Source of the DNA: AP-15 sp963781215
GTDB lineage: Bacteria; Pseudomonadota; Alphaproteobacteria; ATCC43930; CGMCC-115725
Direction: 5' to 3'
NCBI GenBank assembly: GCA_963781215.1
Contig: CAWAFE010000018.1
Location: forward strand, 21,762 to 85,761
DNA length: 64,000 bases
Made by a program: the position numbers and the translations under genes. Positions 35,750 to 44,118 of the stretch are shown one piece after another; positions within the stretch are counted from its first letter, which is position 1; each line of letters opens with the position of its first letter. The notes beneath the pieces were generated by a model that was not told the origin of the DNA, did not search any database, and was given only the letters and a program-made list of their open reading frames with translations.

Positions 35750-36457
35750 GTGCGCCGGGCAGTTACGGAATGGCTGCGGCGTCGACAACCCGCTATAATC
35801 GCGCGTCAATTATGGGATGCGGCGCTGACGCGCTTTACGGTCATCGACATGTTTGCCGAGCCGGCGGTTCGGCGATCGCTGATCGGCGCCTTCCTGATGA
35901 TGCTGTCGGTGACCTTCGCCTTTTGGGGTGTCGCGACCTTCATTCCGACCTATGTCGGCACGGTGGCTGCCAGGGCCGGGTTGTCGGCGCCGGAATGGTC
36001 GGGTTGGGCCGGGCTCGTCAGTAGCGTGTTTGGAATCTTCGGCTTTGTCAGCCTCGGTTTTCTTGCCGATATCGTGGGCCGCAAGCCGACGGCGATGCTG
36101 TTCTATGGAATGAGCCTCGTGCTGACACCGGTGGTTTATCTGTGGGCCCACGATCTCCGGGTCCTGATGGTTGCTGTCGGGGCTTTCGGCTTCTTCACCA
36201 TCGGCATCTGGGCCTGGGCCCCGGTGTGGCTGCCTGAGTTGTTCCCGACGCGAATGCGTGGCACCGCGATTGCGTTTTGCTTTAACGCGCCGCGCTTCAT
36301 CTCCTGCGTCGGACCGCTGATCGCCGGCACCCTGATCGTCTCTCTCGGCGGTTTTGGCCCGGCGGCGACGATCATCGGACTGTTTTTCGCCCTTGGATTT
36401 ATCGTGGCGCCGTTCCTGCCCGAGACCAGGGGAAAGCCTCTGCCCGAAACCATGTGA
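35750..36457 (+). pseudogene. MFS transporter, C-terminal half only
   Basis: The readable part begins inside the central loop (ALTRFTVIDMFAEPAVRRSL) and then gives the six C-terminal membrane segments of a sugar/organic-acid MFS porter, with GFLADIVGRKPT, WLPELFPTRMRGTAIAF (the RG-rich loop) and a typical PETRGKPLPETM end. The N-terminal six segments are missing; upstream DNA has no hydrophobic frame beyond about 35715. Immediately upstream lie the IS-like repeats and the pxpC fragment, so it was probably truncated in the same event. It is unlikely to transport. Confidence 0.7.
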
Positions 36458-36474
36458 GGTCGTGCCGCCGATCC

Positions 36475-37650
36475 TCAGCGGTTCTGCTTCTCCAAAAACC
36501 GCTCGGCGAGGCGGGCGAGAAAGCTGCTGCCGAACGGAATCGCGGCGTCGTTGAAGTCGTAGCGTGCGTTGTGGAGGAAGCAGCCGCCCTCGCCGGGGCC
36601 GTTGCCGAGCCACAGCATGGCCCCCGGCCGTGCGTTGAGCATGAACGAGAAATCCTCGCCGCCCATCGACGGCGCGATATCGCGGATCACCCCTTCGGGG
36701 CCGCAGATTTCGGCCGCGACCTCGGCGGCGAACTCGGTCTCGGCGGCATGGTTGATCGTCGGCGGATAGTTTCGGCGATATTCCGCCTCGGCCCTGGCGC
36801 CGTGCAGCGCCGCGATGCCGCGCGCGATCTCGCCGAGCCGGCGCTCGATCAGGTCGCGCACCTCCGGGCGAAAGCTGCGCGCGGTGCCGCCGATGTGGAG
36901 ATCGTCGGGGATGACGTTGTAGGCCGATCCGCCCCGCATAAAGCCGACGCTGACGACGGCCAATTCGATCGGATCGATGTCGCGGCTGGCGATCGTCTGC
37001 AATGCCAGCACGATCTGAGCGCCGATCACGAACGGATCGATGCCGAGATGCGGGTGTGCGGCATGCGTGCCGCGCCCCTTGATCCGGATGTCCCAGCGGT
37101 CCGACGCGGCGAGCAATGGCCCGGGCCTTGCCGCGATGTGGCCGACCGGGATGCCGGGCTTATTGTGCAGCGCGAAGACGGCGTCGCACGGAAATTTCTC
37201 GAACAGCCCTTGCTCGACCATCACCCGGCCGCCGCCGCCGCCTTCCTCGGCCGGCTGAAAGATCAGGTGCACGGTGCCATCGAAATTGCGGGTCGCGGCG
37301 AGATACCGGGCGGCGCCCAGCAGCATCGTCGTGTGGCCGTCATGGCCGCAGGCGTGCATCTTGCCGTCATGGGTCGAGCGGTGCCCGAAATCGTTCATCT
37401 CGTGGATCGGCAACGCGTCCATGTCGGCGCGTAGCCCGATCGCGGCCGGGGTGTTGCCGCGCCGGATCGTGCCGACGACGCCGGTCCCGGCGAGCCCGCG
37501 ATGGACTTCGCAGCCGTATTCGGCGAGCTTTGCCGCGACCAGATCGGCGGTCCGCTCCTCGGCGAAAGCGAGCTCGGGGTGGGCGTGGATGTCGCGGCGG
37601 ATCACCGCGAGCTCGTCCAGGTAGTCGAGCATCTGGGCAATGACCGTCAT
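36475..37650 (-). CDS. M20 family amidohydrolase (hippurate/N-acyl amino acid hydrolase type)
   Basis: A 391-residue metallo-amidohydrolase from MTVIAQMLDYLDEL. It shows RRDIHAHPELAFAEERTADLVA, IGLRADMDALPI, KMHACGHDGHTTMLLGAARYL (metal-binding His and Asp), FQPAEEGGGGGRVM with the catalytic Glu pair, RWDIRIKGRGTHAAHPHLG (dimerisation domain) and PSMGGEDFSFML. Members deacylate N-acyl amino acids such as hippurate. GGAGC precedes the ATG; the frame open to 37839 is low-complexity. It converges with the MFS fragment, 18 bp between stops. Confidence 0.9.
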   Translation of the reverse strand: MTVIAQMLDYLDELAVIRRDIHAHPELAFAEERTADLVAAKLAEYGCEVHRGLAGTGVVGTIRRGNTPAAIGLRADMDALPIHEMNDFGHRSTHDGKMHACGHDGHTTMLLGAARYLAATRNFDGTVHLIFQPAEEGGGGGRVMVEQGLFEKFPCDAVFALHNKPGIPVGHIAARPGPLLAASDRWDIRIKGRGTHAAHPHLGIDPFVIGAQIVLALQTIASRDIDPIELAVVSVGFMRGGSAYNVIPDDLHIGGTARSFRPEVRDLIERRLGEIARGIAALHGARAEAEYRRNYPPTINHAAETEFAAEVAAEICGPEGVIRDIAPSMGGEDFSFMLNARPGAMLWLGNGPGEGGCFLHNARYDFNDAAIPFGSSFLARLAERFLEKQNR

Positions 37651-37796
37651 CAGGGGCTCCTTCTGCGCCAACCGCTCTGAGCGTGGACTATCTCGAATAT
37701 CCGTCGCGCTAAGAAGGGAATTGCGGACCGCTGGCAAAATCGGGCTAATTCGAGAGCGAGGCGGGCGTCCGCGCGGTGGTCGGGGGAACGGGGCGC

Positions 37797-38328
37797 ATGC
37801 GTGGGAAATCGACGATCGCGGTCGTGGCACTGGCGGCATTGCTGGCGGCCTGCGTGCCCGAGCCGCCGCCGCCGATCAATTCGCCGGCCTTTGCCATCCG
37901 GGCGCCGCTGCCGGGCGAGCCCGGCTATCTCGACACGATCAAGTTCATCGACAACGGCATCAAATACGTCTCGGTGGAGGGCGGCTTTTTCATCTCGGCC
38001 GATGGCGAGATGTGCTTCCAGGGAACGGTCAATCCGGAGCGATCGGCCTTGGTGAACTATCTCAATTTTTGGTGCATCAGCCCGATGGCGGTCGGCGAGG
38101 TCGACGCGCTTGCAAAACAGCATCAGCTATATCAATGCGGTGCGGCTGTGGTGCCGGCACTCCGCCCCGCAATGCGCGCACAAGATCGGCAATCCGAACA
38201 TGCTCGACGACCGATGGATCGCCAACAGCATAACGGCCGACACCGTGCCCGTCAGGCAACAGCGGGCCGCGATCTTTCACCTGATCTATCTGATGGGTGG
38301 AAGCGGCGGCCCCGAGCCGTTGCACTAG
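37797..38328 (+). pseudogene. Lipoprotein of unknown function, interrupted by a +1 frameshift
   Basis: The first frame begins MRGKSTIAVVALAALLAACVPEP with a LAAC lipobox, then GYLDTIKFIDNGIKYVSVEG, FFISADGEMCFQG and NFWCISPMAVGEVDAL. The conserved-looking remainder (ISYINAVRLWCRHSAPQCAH, HKIGNPNMLDDRWIANSI) is in another frame from about 38110. Deleting one T of the TT at 38110-38111 gives a 176-residue lipoprotein with four or more cysteines. I do not recognise the family. Confidence 0.7.
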
Positions 38329-38403
38329 GGCGACGCCGCGCTTGACACCCCGCCGCGAGCGGCTAGCGTCGGTGCGGACAACCCCTGCGACGGAGGAAAC
38401 CCG

Positions 38404-39028
38404 ATGATCATCGAGATGCGCACCTACACCTTGCAGCCGGGCACGGTCGCCGCTTTCGAGGAGCGCTTTGGCCAGGCGCTGCCGGCCCGGGCCAAGGTCT
38501 CGCCGCTCGCCGCCTTTTGGCACACCGAGGTCGGTCCCTTGAACCGGGTGATCCATGTCTGGCCCTATGAGGACATGGCGGCGCGCACCCGGCTGCGCGA
38601 GGCAGGCGACAAAGACCGCGGGCTGGCCGCCCAATGTGCGCGAATTCGTCGTCGACCAGCAGAGCGACATCTATCTTCCGGCGCCGTTCTCGCCGGCGCT
38701 CGAGCCGCGGCAATTGGGCGGTCTCTACGAGATCCGCATCTACACCTTCAAGCCCGGCGGCATCCCCGGGGTGATCGACCGCTGGAGCGGCCATATCGCC
38801 AAGCGGAACGAGCTGTCGCCGCTGGTCGGCGCCTGGCACACCGAGGTCGGCGGGCTCAACAAATGGTGCCACATCTGGGCCTACAAGGACGCGGCCGACC
38901 GCTTCCGCATCCGCGAGGAGGCCCGCGCCAAAGGCATCTGGCCGCCGCCGTCCGGGGGCGGGCCGAACATGATGATCAAGCAGGAGAACATGCTGGTCGT
39001 CCCGGCATCCTTTTCGCCGCTGCACTGA
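38404..39028 (+). pseudogene. NIPSNAP family protein, interrupted by a +1 frameshift
   Basis: The first frame gives MIIEMRTYTLQPGTVAAFEERF and AFWHTEVGPLNRVIHVWPYEDM, one NIPSNAP (dimeric alpha-beta barrel) domain. After about 38605 the second frame gives REFVVDQQSDIYLPAPFSP and a second domain, GLYEIRIYTFKPGGIPGVID and AWHTEVGGLNKWCHIWAYKD. Removing one G from the GG at 38605-38606 yields a 207-residue two-domain protein of normal family length. GGAGG precedes the ATG. Function of bacterial members is poorly known. Confidence 0.8.
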
Positions 39029-39041
39029 TTTCCCATCCTGG

Positions 39042-39065
39042 CCCTCCCCCGTAGGCGGGGGAGGG
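39042..39065. repeat. CCCTC-type palindromic repeat
   Basis: CCCTCCCCC and GGGGGAGGG form a perfect 9-bp stem around GTAGGC. It is the smallest of four related elements in the window (others at 46604-46643, 50948-51018 and 54860-54905). It lies in the 73-bp gap between the NIPSNAP and hydrolase genes. Confidence 0.6.
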
Positions 39066-39101
39066 CGCGGGAGGGTGCGCCAGTCATAGGGGGAGACCGG
39101 G

Positions 39102-39869
39102 ATGCCGTTCCTCGATCGCAATGGCGCCAGAATCTACTACGAGGATCACGGCAGCGGCCCGGCCATCCTGCTGAGCCACGGCTATAGCGCCACCTGCCGT
39201 ATGTGGGACGCGCAGATCGGGGCGCTCCTGCCACGCTGGCGGGTCGTCGTCTGGGACATGCGCGGCCATGGCGACAGCGATTATCCCGAAGACCCCGCCG
39301 CCTACTCGGAAGCGCTGACCGTCGCGGACATGGCGGCGTTGCTGCGCGCCTGCGGGATCGATCGCGCCGTTATCGGCGGGCTGTCGCTCGGCGGCTACAT
39401 GTCGCTTGCCTTCCATTTGGAACATCCGGAGATGGTCCGCGCGCTGATGCTGTTCGACACCGGGCCGGGGTTCCGCAACGACGACGCGCGCCGGGCGTGG
39501 AACGAGCGGGCGCGCCAGCGCGCCGACGAGCTGGAGACGCGCGGGCTGGCCGCGCTGGGCGCCAGCGACGAGGTGCGCATCAGCAGGCACCGGTCGGCAT
39601 TGGGCCTCGCCGGTGCGGCGCGCGGCATGCTGGCGCAAGCCGACGGCCGCATCATCGCCGGGCTCGACCGGATCGCGGTGCCGGCCCTGGTCCTGGTCGG
39701 CGCCGACGACACGAACTTCCTCGCCGCCGCCGACTACATGGCGCGCAAGATCCCGAATGCGGCGCGGGTGACGATCCCCGCCGCCGGCCATGCCTCGAAC
39801 CTGCACCAGCCCGCCGCCTTCAATCGCGCCGTCGCGGATTTCCTCGCGGGACTCCCGGCCCCGCCCTGA
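39102..39869 (+). CDS. Alpha/beta hydrolase
   Basis: A 255-residue protein with the alpha/beta-hydrolase plan: GPAILLSHGYSATCRMWDAQ (oxyanion-hole HG), VVVWDMRGHGDSDYP, the nucleophile elbow VIGGLSLGGYMSLAF (GLSLGG, Ser), the acid LVLVGADDTNFL and the catalytic His in PAAGHASNLHQPAAF. Its substrate is an ester, lactone or C-C bond substrate not defined by sequence. A GGGGGAGA site precedes the ATG. It is followed 51 bp later by the luciferase-like gene in the same direction. Confidence 0.88.
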   Translation: MPFLDRNGARIYYEDHGSGPAILLSHGYSATCRMWDAQIGALLPRWRVVVWDMRGHGDSDYPEDPAAYSEALTVADMAALLRACGIDRAVIGGLSLGGYMSLAFHLEHPEMVRALMLFDTGPGFRNDDARRAWNERARQRADELETRGLAALGASDEVRISRHRSALGLAGAARGMLAQADGRIIAGLDRIAVPALVLVGADDTNFLAAADYMARKIPNAARVTIPAAGHASNLHQPAAFNRAVADFLAGLPAPP

Positions 39870-39920
39870 TGTTCCTTTGCCGGCTCTCGGGCGGGCAATG
39901 TTTGCTGTGGAGGCAGTCCC

Positions 39921-41030
39921 ATGAGAATCGGCCTGTTTTATCAAATTCAGGTTCCCAAGCCCTGGACCCCCTCCAGTGAATCGCAACGCATCCATGAGGC
40001 CCTGGAGCAAATCCCCTATGCCGAGCAGCAGGGTTTCGAAAGCGTGTGGTTCTCCGAGCATCACTTCCGCCCGGTGTGGTCGCACAACAGCGCCCCGGAC
40101 CTGACCCTGGCGGCGGTCAGCCAGCGCACCAGCACGATCCGCCTCGGCGTCGGCGTGGTGCTGGCGCCGATCCACCACCCGCTGCACGTGGCAGCGCGCA
40201 TGGCGACACTCGATATCTTGAGCCATGGGCGGGTGGATGTGGGCCTCGGCCGGACCGGCTATCCCTACCAGCTGACGCCGTACGGGACGGACCTGCAGGA
40301 CACTCGCGGCATGTGGCAGGAATTTGCCGATGTGCTGCCGCGCATCTGGACCCAGGAGGAAATCACGTACGACGGGCAGTATTACCAAATTCCGCGCCGT
40401 GAGGTCCTGCCAAAGCCGGTGCAGCAGCCGCACCCGCCGCTGTGGTCGGCGTGCGGCAGCGACGAGACAGCGCGCCAGACGGGCAGCCTGGGGATGGGCG
40501 GGCTGTTCGGCAGCGAAGGGGGCCCGGATCGCGTCGAGCAGCTGATGGCGCTCTATCGTGACGCGTTGCGGACCGCCCCGGGTAACGCGGCCGGTCCGGC
40601 GCCCCGCGCCGCGCTGATGACCGCCGGCTACTGCCATGAGGACCCGCGGGTCGTGGCCGGGCGCGGCACCGAGCTCGTCGCCTGGTATGTCGAGCAGCAA
40701 CGCGAGCGCGCCCGCCTGGTGTGGCGCGACTACGATCCGAGCACCGTGCCGCCCGATTACCAAGGCTATTGGGCGCGCGATCAACGCCTCGCCAGCGGGC
40801 CGCATCCCGGCGAGCCGACGCCTGAGGAGGTACGCGAGGAGGGGACGAAGTTTTGCGTCGGCACGCCCGCGGACTGCATCCGGTTTCTCGAGCTCTACGA
40901 GGCTCTCGGCATCGAGGAGGTGATCCTGCTGTGCGCCATCGGCCCGGCGCAGCACCAGGAGGTGCTCCACACCCTCCGCCTCTTCGGCGAGCAGGTCATC
41001 CCCCACTTCCAGGCCAAGCACAGCGCTTAA
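39921..41030 (+). CDS. LLM class flavin-dependent oxidoreductase (luciferase-like)
   Basis: A 369-residue TIM-barrel flavoprotein: MRIGLFYQIQVPKPW, QGFESVWFSEHHFRPVWSHN (the EHH motif of the family), IRLGVGVVLAPIHHPLHVAARMATLDILSHGRVDVGLGRT, HPPLWSACGSDETARQ and a C-terminal CVGTPADCIRFLELYEALG. Such enzymes use FMNH2 and O2 to oxidise aldehydes, alkanes, sulfonates or related compounds. The reduced flavin could be supplied by a reductase such as the one at 27.5-28.0 kb, but that is only a possibility. GGAGG precedes the ATG. Confidence 0.87.
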   Translation: MRIGLFYQIQVPKPWTPSSESQRIHEALEQIPYAEQQGFESVWFSEHHFRPVWSHNSAPDLTLAAVSQRTSTIRLGVGVVLAPIHHPLHVAARMATLDILSHGRVDVGLGRTGYPYQLTPYGTDLQDTRGMWQEFADVLPRIWTQEEITYDGQYYQIPRREVLPKPVQQPHPPLWSACGSDETARQTGSLGMGGLFGSEGGPDRVEQLMALYRDALRTAPGNAAGPAPRAALMTAGYCHEDPRVVAGRGTELVAWYVEQQRERARLVWRDYDPSTVPPDYQGYWARDQRLASGPHPGEPTPEEVREEGTKFCVGTPADCIRFLELYEALGIEEVILLCAIGPAQHQEVLHTLRLFGEQVIPHFQAKHSA

Positions 41031-41110
41031 GGTGGGTTGGGCGGACCAAAGCCGTCTCTTTCGACCGTAACGGTCGGCTTCGCCGCCGAGCGGAAGGGAG
41101 GCGGAAGGCC

Positions 41111-42394
41111 CTATTTTCCGGCCTTGCCGAGCGGGCTGCCGACGCCGGTGCAGAAGTCCCAACCGGCAGCGGCGAGGTAGCCTTCGCTCGGACCGCACGA
41201 ACCTTGGGCGATGTCGGTCAGGTTGGCGGCGCTTCCCAGGTTGGCGTAGACCTTGGTGAGCTCGCTCTGGGTTCCGGTGGAGAAGCTGCCGGCGGAGTTG
41301 ACGATGCCGGCCCAAACCGGGGCGGAGACGCTGGTGCCGCCGACAATGTACCAGTAGGGGTAGGCATAGACCCACACGCCCGTGGCGGGGTCGGCGTCGG
41401 CGGTAACGTCCGGAGTCCCCCGCCCGCTCTGCACGACGGACGAAATCCCGTTTTGATAAGCCGGGCGCGCCTCATAAAGGCTGGGGCCGCCGCCGCCCGA
41501 CTGCCAGGCGACCTCTTGCTGGAACGCGCCGCTCGTCGGGTTGCGGCTGATGCTGGAGCCTCCCGCGGAGACGACGTTTGGGGAGGTGGAGGGCCAAATC
41601 ACCCCGGGGCTGTCGCCGGAGGCCGCGAAGTACACCACCTTGGTTTGGGTGAAATGTGAGTCGTAGCTTTTTTCCTGGGAAAACTCGCTACCGCCCCAGC
41701 TCATCGAAACCTCGCCCCCACCGGCCGACTTCAGCAGAGAATTGGCGACCGAGACGGCCGACAGCAGATCGGAAAAGCTGTTTGAGGCGGCCTCCACCAG
41801 ATATATCTTCGCCGCAGGCGCCATTGCATGCGCCCACTCGATGTCCAACGCCTCCTCGACATTCCAATCGGCGTCGACCGGGGGCTGTCGGCGGCCGGCA
41901 TAGACGACCTGGAAGTTCGCGCTGGTCGGCAGCGGCAATCCGAACTGCGCCGAGAAGACGCGCAGATCGCTCAACGCCGTCTGATAGTGATAGGCGTCGA
42001 CGATGGCGATCGCGCGGGCGCCGCCCGAAGGGTTGGCGGCCGCGTGGTTGGGGTCGCATCCCGTTGTCGGCGGGGAAACGAGATGGTAGACGCAGCCGAG
42101 CGAAGCCGGCGTCTCGAAGAGATATCCCGAATAAGGCGGACCTGCCTCCGGCGTCGCTTCGCCCGCCAGCGAGGGTGGCAGCGCAGTGCCGATGCCCGCG
42201 GCGGGGACGAACAGCTTGAAGTTGGTATGGGCACGGACGCCGATATGGTCGGTCTGCTCGATGCTCGACCTCGGTATCTCGACATGTCCGCCGCGCCATG
42301 CGAAAGCTGAATCGCCGGCGCTCGCCGGCAGGGCGCCCAGGGCGGCGGCTCCGGCGAACGACAGCGCTGTCCTGAACAAGCTCGAAAATCGCAT
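41111..42394 (-). CDS. Secreted S53 family serine peptidase (sedolisin type)
   Basis: A 427-residue protein with a signal peptide (MRFSSLFRTALSFAGAAALG, cleaved near LPASAG). The sedolisin catalytic set is visible: Glu and Asp in DWNVEEALDIEWAHAMAP (ExxxD), the oxyanion Asp in VVYFAASGDSPGV, and the nucleophile in IVGGTSVSAPVWAGIVNS. The large inhibitory prodomain typical of kumamolisins is replaced by a short segment containing PRSSIEQTDHIGVRAHTNF (about residues 40-60), a motif repeated in the neighbouring small secreted protein. It would be exported and act on proteins, usually at low pH. Co-oriented with the small protein and two hsp20 genes. Confidence 0.88.
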   Translation of the reverse strand: MRFSSLFRTALSFAGAAALGALPASAGDSAFAWRGGHVEIPRSSIEQTDHIGVRAHTNFKLFVPAAGIGTALPPSLAGEATPEAGPPYSGYLFETPASLGCVYHLVSPPTTGCDPNHAAANPSGGARAIAIVDAYHYQTALSDLRVFSAQFGLPLPTSANFQVVYAGRRQPPVDADWNVEEALDIEWAHAMAPAAKIYLVEAASNSFSDLLSAVSVANSLLKSAGGGEVSMSWGGSEFSQEKSYDSHFTQTKVVYFAASGDSPGVIWPSTSPNVVSAGGSSISRNPTSGAFQQEVAWQSGGGGPSLYEARPAYQNGISSVVQSGRGTPDVTADADPATGVWVYAYPYWYIVGGTSVSAPVWAGIVNSAGSFSTGTQSELTKVYANLGSAANLTDIAQGSCGPSEGYLAAAGWDFCTGVGSPLGKAGK

Positions 42395-42514
42395 GGCTTA
42401 TCCCCTCTCCCCGAAATTTGGCGGGCGAACCGGCACAAAGCCCCCGCGCCGGGCGCGGTTCCGGCTGTATCCGCTGTCGATGTAGGCTATGCGCCTGTTG
42501 GGCTTAACGATCGG

Positions 42515-42841
42515 TTACCGGCCGCCGCCGGATGTGGGAGGCGGGTTGACCGGCGCCGGCGATGCCTGATGGCCGGCCGAAGGCGGCGCCATGCCGGCAG
42601 CGCGCCGGTTCGGAACGAAGGTTTGAAAGTTCGTATGCGCTCGCGCCCCGGCGTCGCCGGGCCGTTCGATACTGGATGGAGGGGTCGAGACCTGTCCACC
42701 GGTGTCCGGTCCCTGCGCGTGCCCGCCATCCGCTAGGAGCATCGCCACCGCGAGCATCGGCGCCGATAACATTGCGAGCTGCAAGCGGCGACGCCGGTTC
42801 GCAGCAACGGCAGCGTCGAACCCGGGGCCGAGGGGCGGCAC
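42515..42841 (-). CDS. Small secreted protein sharing the SSIE…RAHTNF motif of the adjacent S53 peptidase
   Basis: A 108-residue protein from a GTG (VPPLGPGFDAAVAANRRRR). A basic stretch and the hydrophobic run LAMLSAPMLAVAMLLADGGHAQ look like a signal peptide cleaved after HAQ. The mature part contains PSSIERPGDAGARAHTNFQT, nearly the same as the peptidase segment (SSIE, G-RAHTNF, FVP, then PPS). The tail PAPVNPPPTSGGGR is proline/glycine-rich. It might be a free-standing propeptide-like partner or inhibitor of the peptidase, or a truncated relative. The start is uncertain: an in-frame ATG (MLSAPML) lies inside the signal. Confidence 0.6.
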   Translation of the reverse strand: MPPLGPGFDAAVAANRRRRLQLAMLSAPMLAVAMLLADGGHAQGPDTGGQVSTPPSSIERPGDAGARAHTNFQTFVPNRRAAGMAPPSAGHQASPAPVNPPPTSGGGR

Positions 42842-42859
42842 ATTGAGTTGCCGCCCCTC
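42830..42859 (-). promoter_or_regulatory. 11-bp stem-loop enclosing the start region of the small secreted protein gene
   Basis: GAGGGGCGGCA and TGCCGCCCCTC pair perfectly around an 8-nt loop. On the minus-strand transcript the 5' arm contains the Shine-Dalgarno-like GAGGGG and the 3' side contains the GTG start, so the hairpin would hide both. It also lies 12 nt after the hsp20 stop and could attenuate transcription, though no T-run follows. Confidence 0.5.
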
Positions 42860-42871
42860 ATTGTCGCCGGG

Positions 42872-43270
42872 TCAATTGATCGCTATGCGCCGCGGCATGG
42901 CCTCCTTTGCCTTTTTGAGCGTCAGGGTCAGCACGCCGTCATCGAGCTGAGCGCTGATTTGCTGCTGATCGATTTTGTTCGACAGCGTAAAGGACCGGGC
43001 GAAATGACCGACGTTGTATTCGGTATACAAGGGTTCTAGGCCCTCGTATTTCGAGAAGTCGATTTGCGCATTTACGCGCAGCACATCGTTTTCGATGTGC
43101 ACCTCCAGCGCCTTCTTTTCAACACCCGGGATCTCCATGACCACGGTCAGGGCGTCGTCGGTCTCGAAGATGTCGGTCGTCGGGACGTAGTAGCGGGCAG
43201 GAACCGTCTTTTCTTCCTTTGAGACAAGCTCCTTCTTCTCTTGTACCTCAAGCGCTTGCGATCTTGCCAT
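42872..43270 (-). CDS. Hsp20/alpha-crystallin small heat-shock protein (1)
   Basis: A 132-residue chaperone from MARSQALEVQEKKELV. The alpha-crystallin domain runs about 35-125: PTTDIFETDDALTVVMEIPGV, ALEVHIENDVLRVNAQ, FARSFTLSNKIDQQQISAQL and DGVLTLTLKKAKEAMPRRIAIN. Such proteins hold unfolding proteins in the cytoplasm for refolding. It lacks a C-terminal IxI anchoring motif except for the terminal RIAIN. GGAGGGAACA precedes the ATG. Second of two hsp20 genes, 42 nt apart. Confidence 0.92.
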   Translation of the reverse strand: MARSQALEVQEKKELVSKEEKTVPARYYVPTTDIFETDDALTVVMEIPGVEKKALEVHIENDVLRVNAQIDFSKYEGLEPLYTEYNVGHFARSFTLSNKIDQQQISAQLDDGVLTLTLKKAKEAMPRRIAIN

Positions 43271-43312
43271 TGTTCCCTCCATGGCGTGCATCATCGGGGA
43301 GCGGTCGGCGCT

Positions 43313-43738
43313 TCATCCGACAGTGATCGATTTCGGCTTATCCCGCTCGGCGCGCGGGAGGTAGAGGGCCAAAATGCCGTCGCGGCACTCGGCCTTGACC
43401 TGGTCCGCATCGATCTCCACGGGCACGGTGATCGCGCGATCGAAGCGCCCGACCAGACGCTCGCGGCGATGCACCGCTGCGCTCTCGCCGTACTGGACGG
43501 TTTTGCCGCCGGCGATGCGGATCGTGTTGCCCTTGACCTGGATGTCAAGATCGGACTTCTGAATGCCGGGCACCTCGGCAATGACGACGACGTCATCACC
43601 CTTTCGGAAGACATTGAGCGGCGGATAGGCGCCGCTGCCGCTCGGGCTCGAACCGAGCCACTGGCTGGTGCGAAACGCGTCGAGCGCCTGTTGAAACTGA
43701 AACAAGGCGTCGAACGGATCGGGATAAAGCATTGCCAT
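43313..43738 (-). CDS. Hsp20/alpha-crystallin small heat-shock protein (2)
   Basis: A 141-residue small heat-shock protein from MAMLYPDPFDALFQFQQALD, an N-terminal arm rich in aromatic residues. The crystallin domain reads PLNVFRKGDDVVVIAEVPGI, LDIQVKGNTIRIAGGKTV, GRFDRAITVPVEIDADQVKA and CRDGILALYLPRAERDKPKS. It resembles the Hsp20 class found in pairs in alphaproteobacteria, where the two may co-assemble. GGAGGATCACCC precedes the ATG. It stands 116 nt downstream of a 63-codon frame and a palindromic leader. Confidence 0.92.
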   Translation of the reverse strand: MAMLYPDPFDALFQFQQALDAFRTSQWLGSSPSGSGAYPPLNVFRKGDDVVVIAEVPGIQKSDLDIQVKGNTIRIAGGKTVQYGESAAVHRRERLVGRFDRAITVPVEIDADQVKAECRDGILALYLPRAERDKPKSITVG

Positions 43739-43854
43739 GGGTGATCCTCCTGCATAATGCGCAGACCGACCGGGCGCGGCGCTCGATCACGCGGACAGGG
43801 AGCCGAGCGGTCCAGTTCGGCCGCGTCGCAACCCGGTCTTTTGTCCTCGGACGA

Positions 43855-44046
43855 CTAGAGGCCGGGAAAGACTCTCGGCCACTGTCGCGTCGCGGTTAGA
43901 ACCGGCACGCGTTCGTCATCGGCACCGTCCTCAAGGGCGGCGCGATCAGGGCATGAGTAATCCTGGTCGTCTTGCGCATACGACCAGGGGATCGCAAGGT
44001 GCGATGCGGACGGTATCGAGGAAGGCACCGAAGCCAAGACAGTCAT
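43855..44046 (-). CDS. Hypothetical 63-residue protein heading the hsp20 cluster
   Basis: I do not recognise it. The start at 44046 (MTVLASVPSSIPSASHLAIP) has an excellent GGAGGA ribosome-binding site 8 nt upstream, better than many real genes, and it is the first frame after the putative heat-shock promoter. The product is acidic in the middle (QDDQDYSCPDRAALEDGADD) with one cysteine and no membrane segment. The frame extends upstream to 44145 without support. It could be a small stress protein or a leader ORF. Confidence 0.45.
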   Translation of the reverse strand: MTVLASVPSSIPSASHLAIPWSYAQDDQDYSCPDRAALEDGADDERVPVLTATRQWPRVFPGL

Positions 44047-44078
44047 TGCCACGTCCTCCTCTGAGCAACATGGGGTAA

Positions 44079-44118
44079 CGATTGTCGCCGGGCCCGGTAC
44101 GGCGCCCGGCGACAATCG
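44079..44118 (-). promoter_or_regulatory. Perfect 15-bp inverted repeat in the leader of the hsp20 cluster
   Basis: CGATTGTCGCCGGGC (44079-44093) and GCCCGGCGACAATCG (44104-44118) are exact complements around a 10-nt loop. It directly follows the putative -10 element and would span the transcription start. It is not the CIRCE sequence (TTAGCACTC-N9-GAGTGCTAA). It could be an operator for a dimeric repressor or form an RNA hairpin ahead of the ribosome-binding site. Confidence 0.6.

Noticed and set aside
44079..44118. CIRCE element of the HrcA repressor
   Set aside because: The palindrome arms CGATTGTCGCCGGGC do not resemble TTAGCACTC, and the loop length differs.
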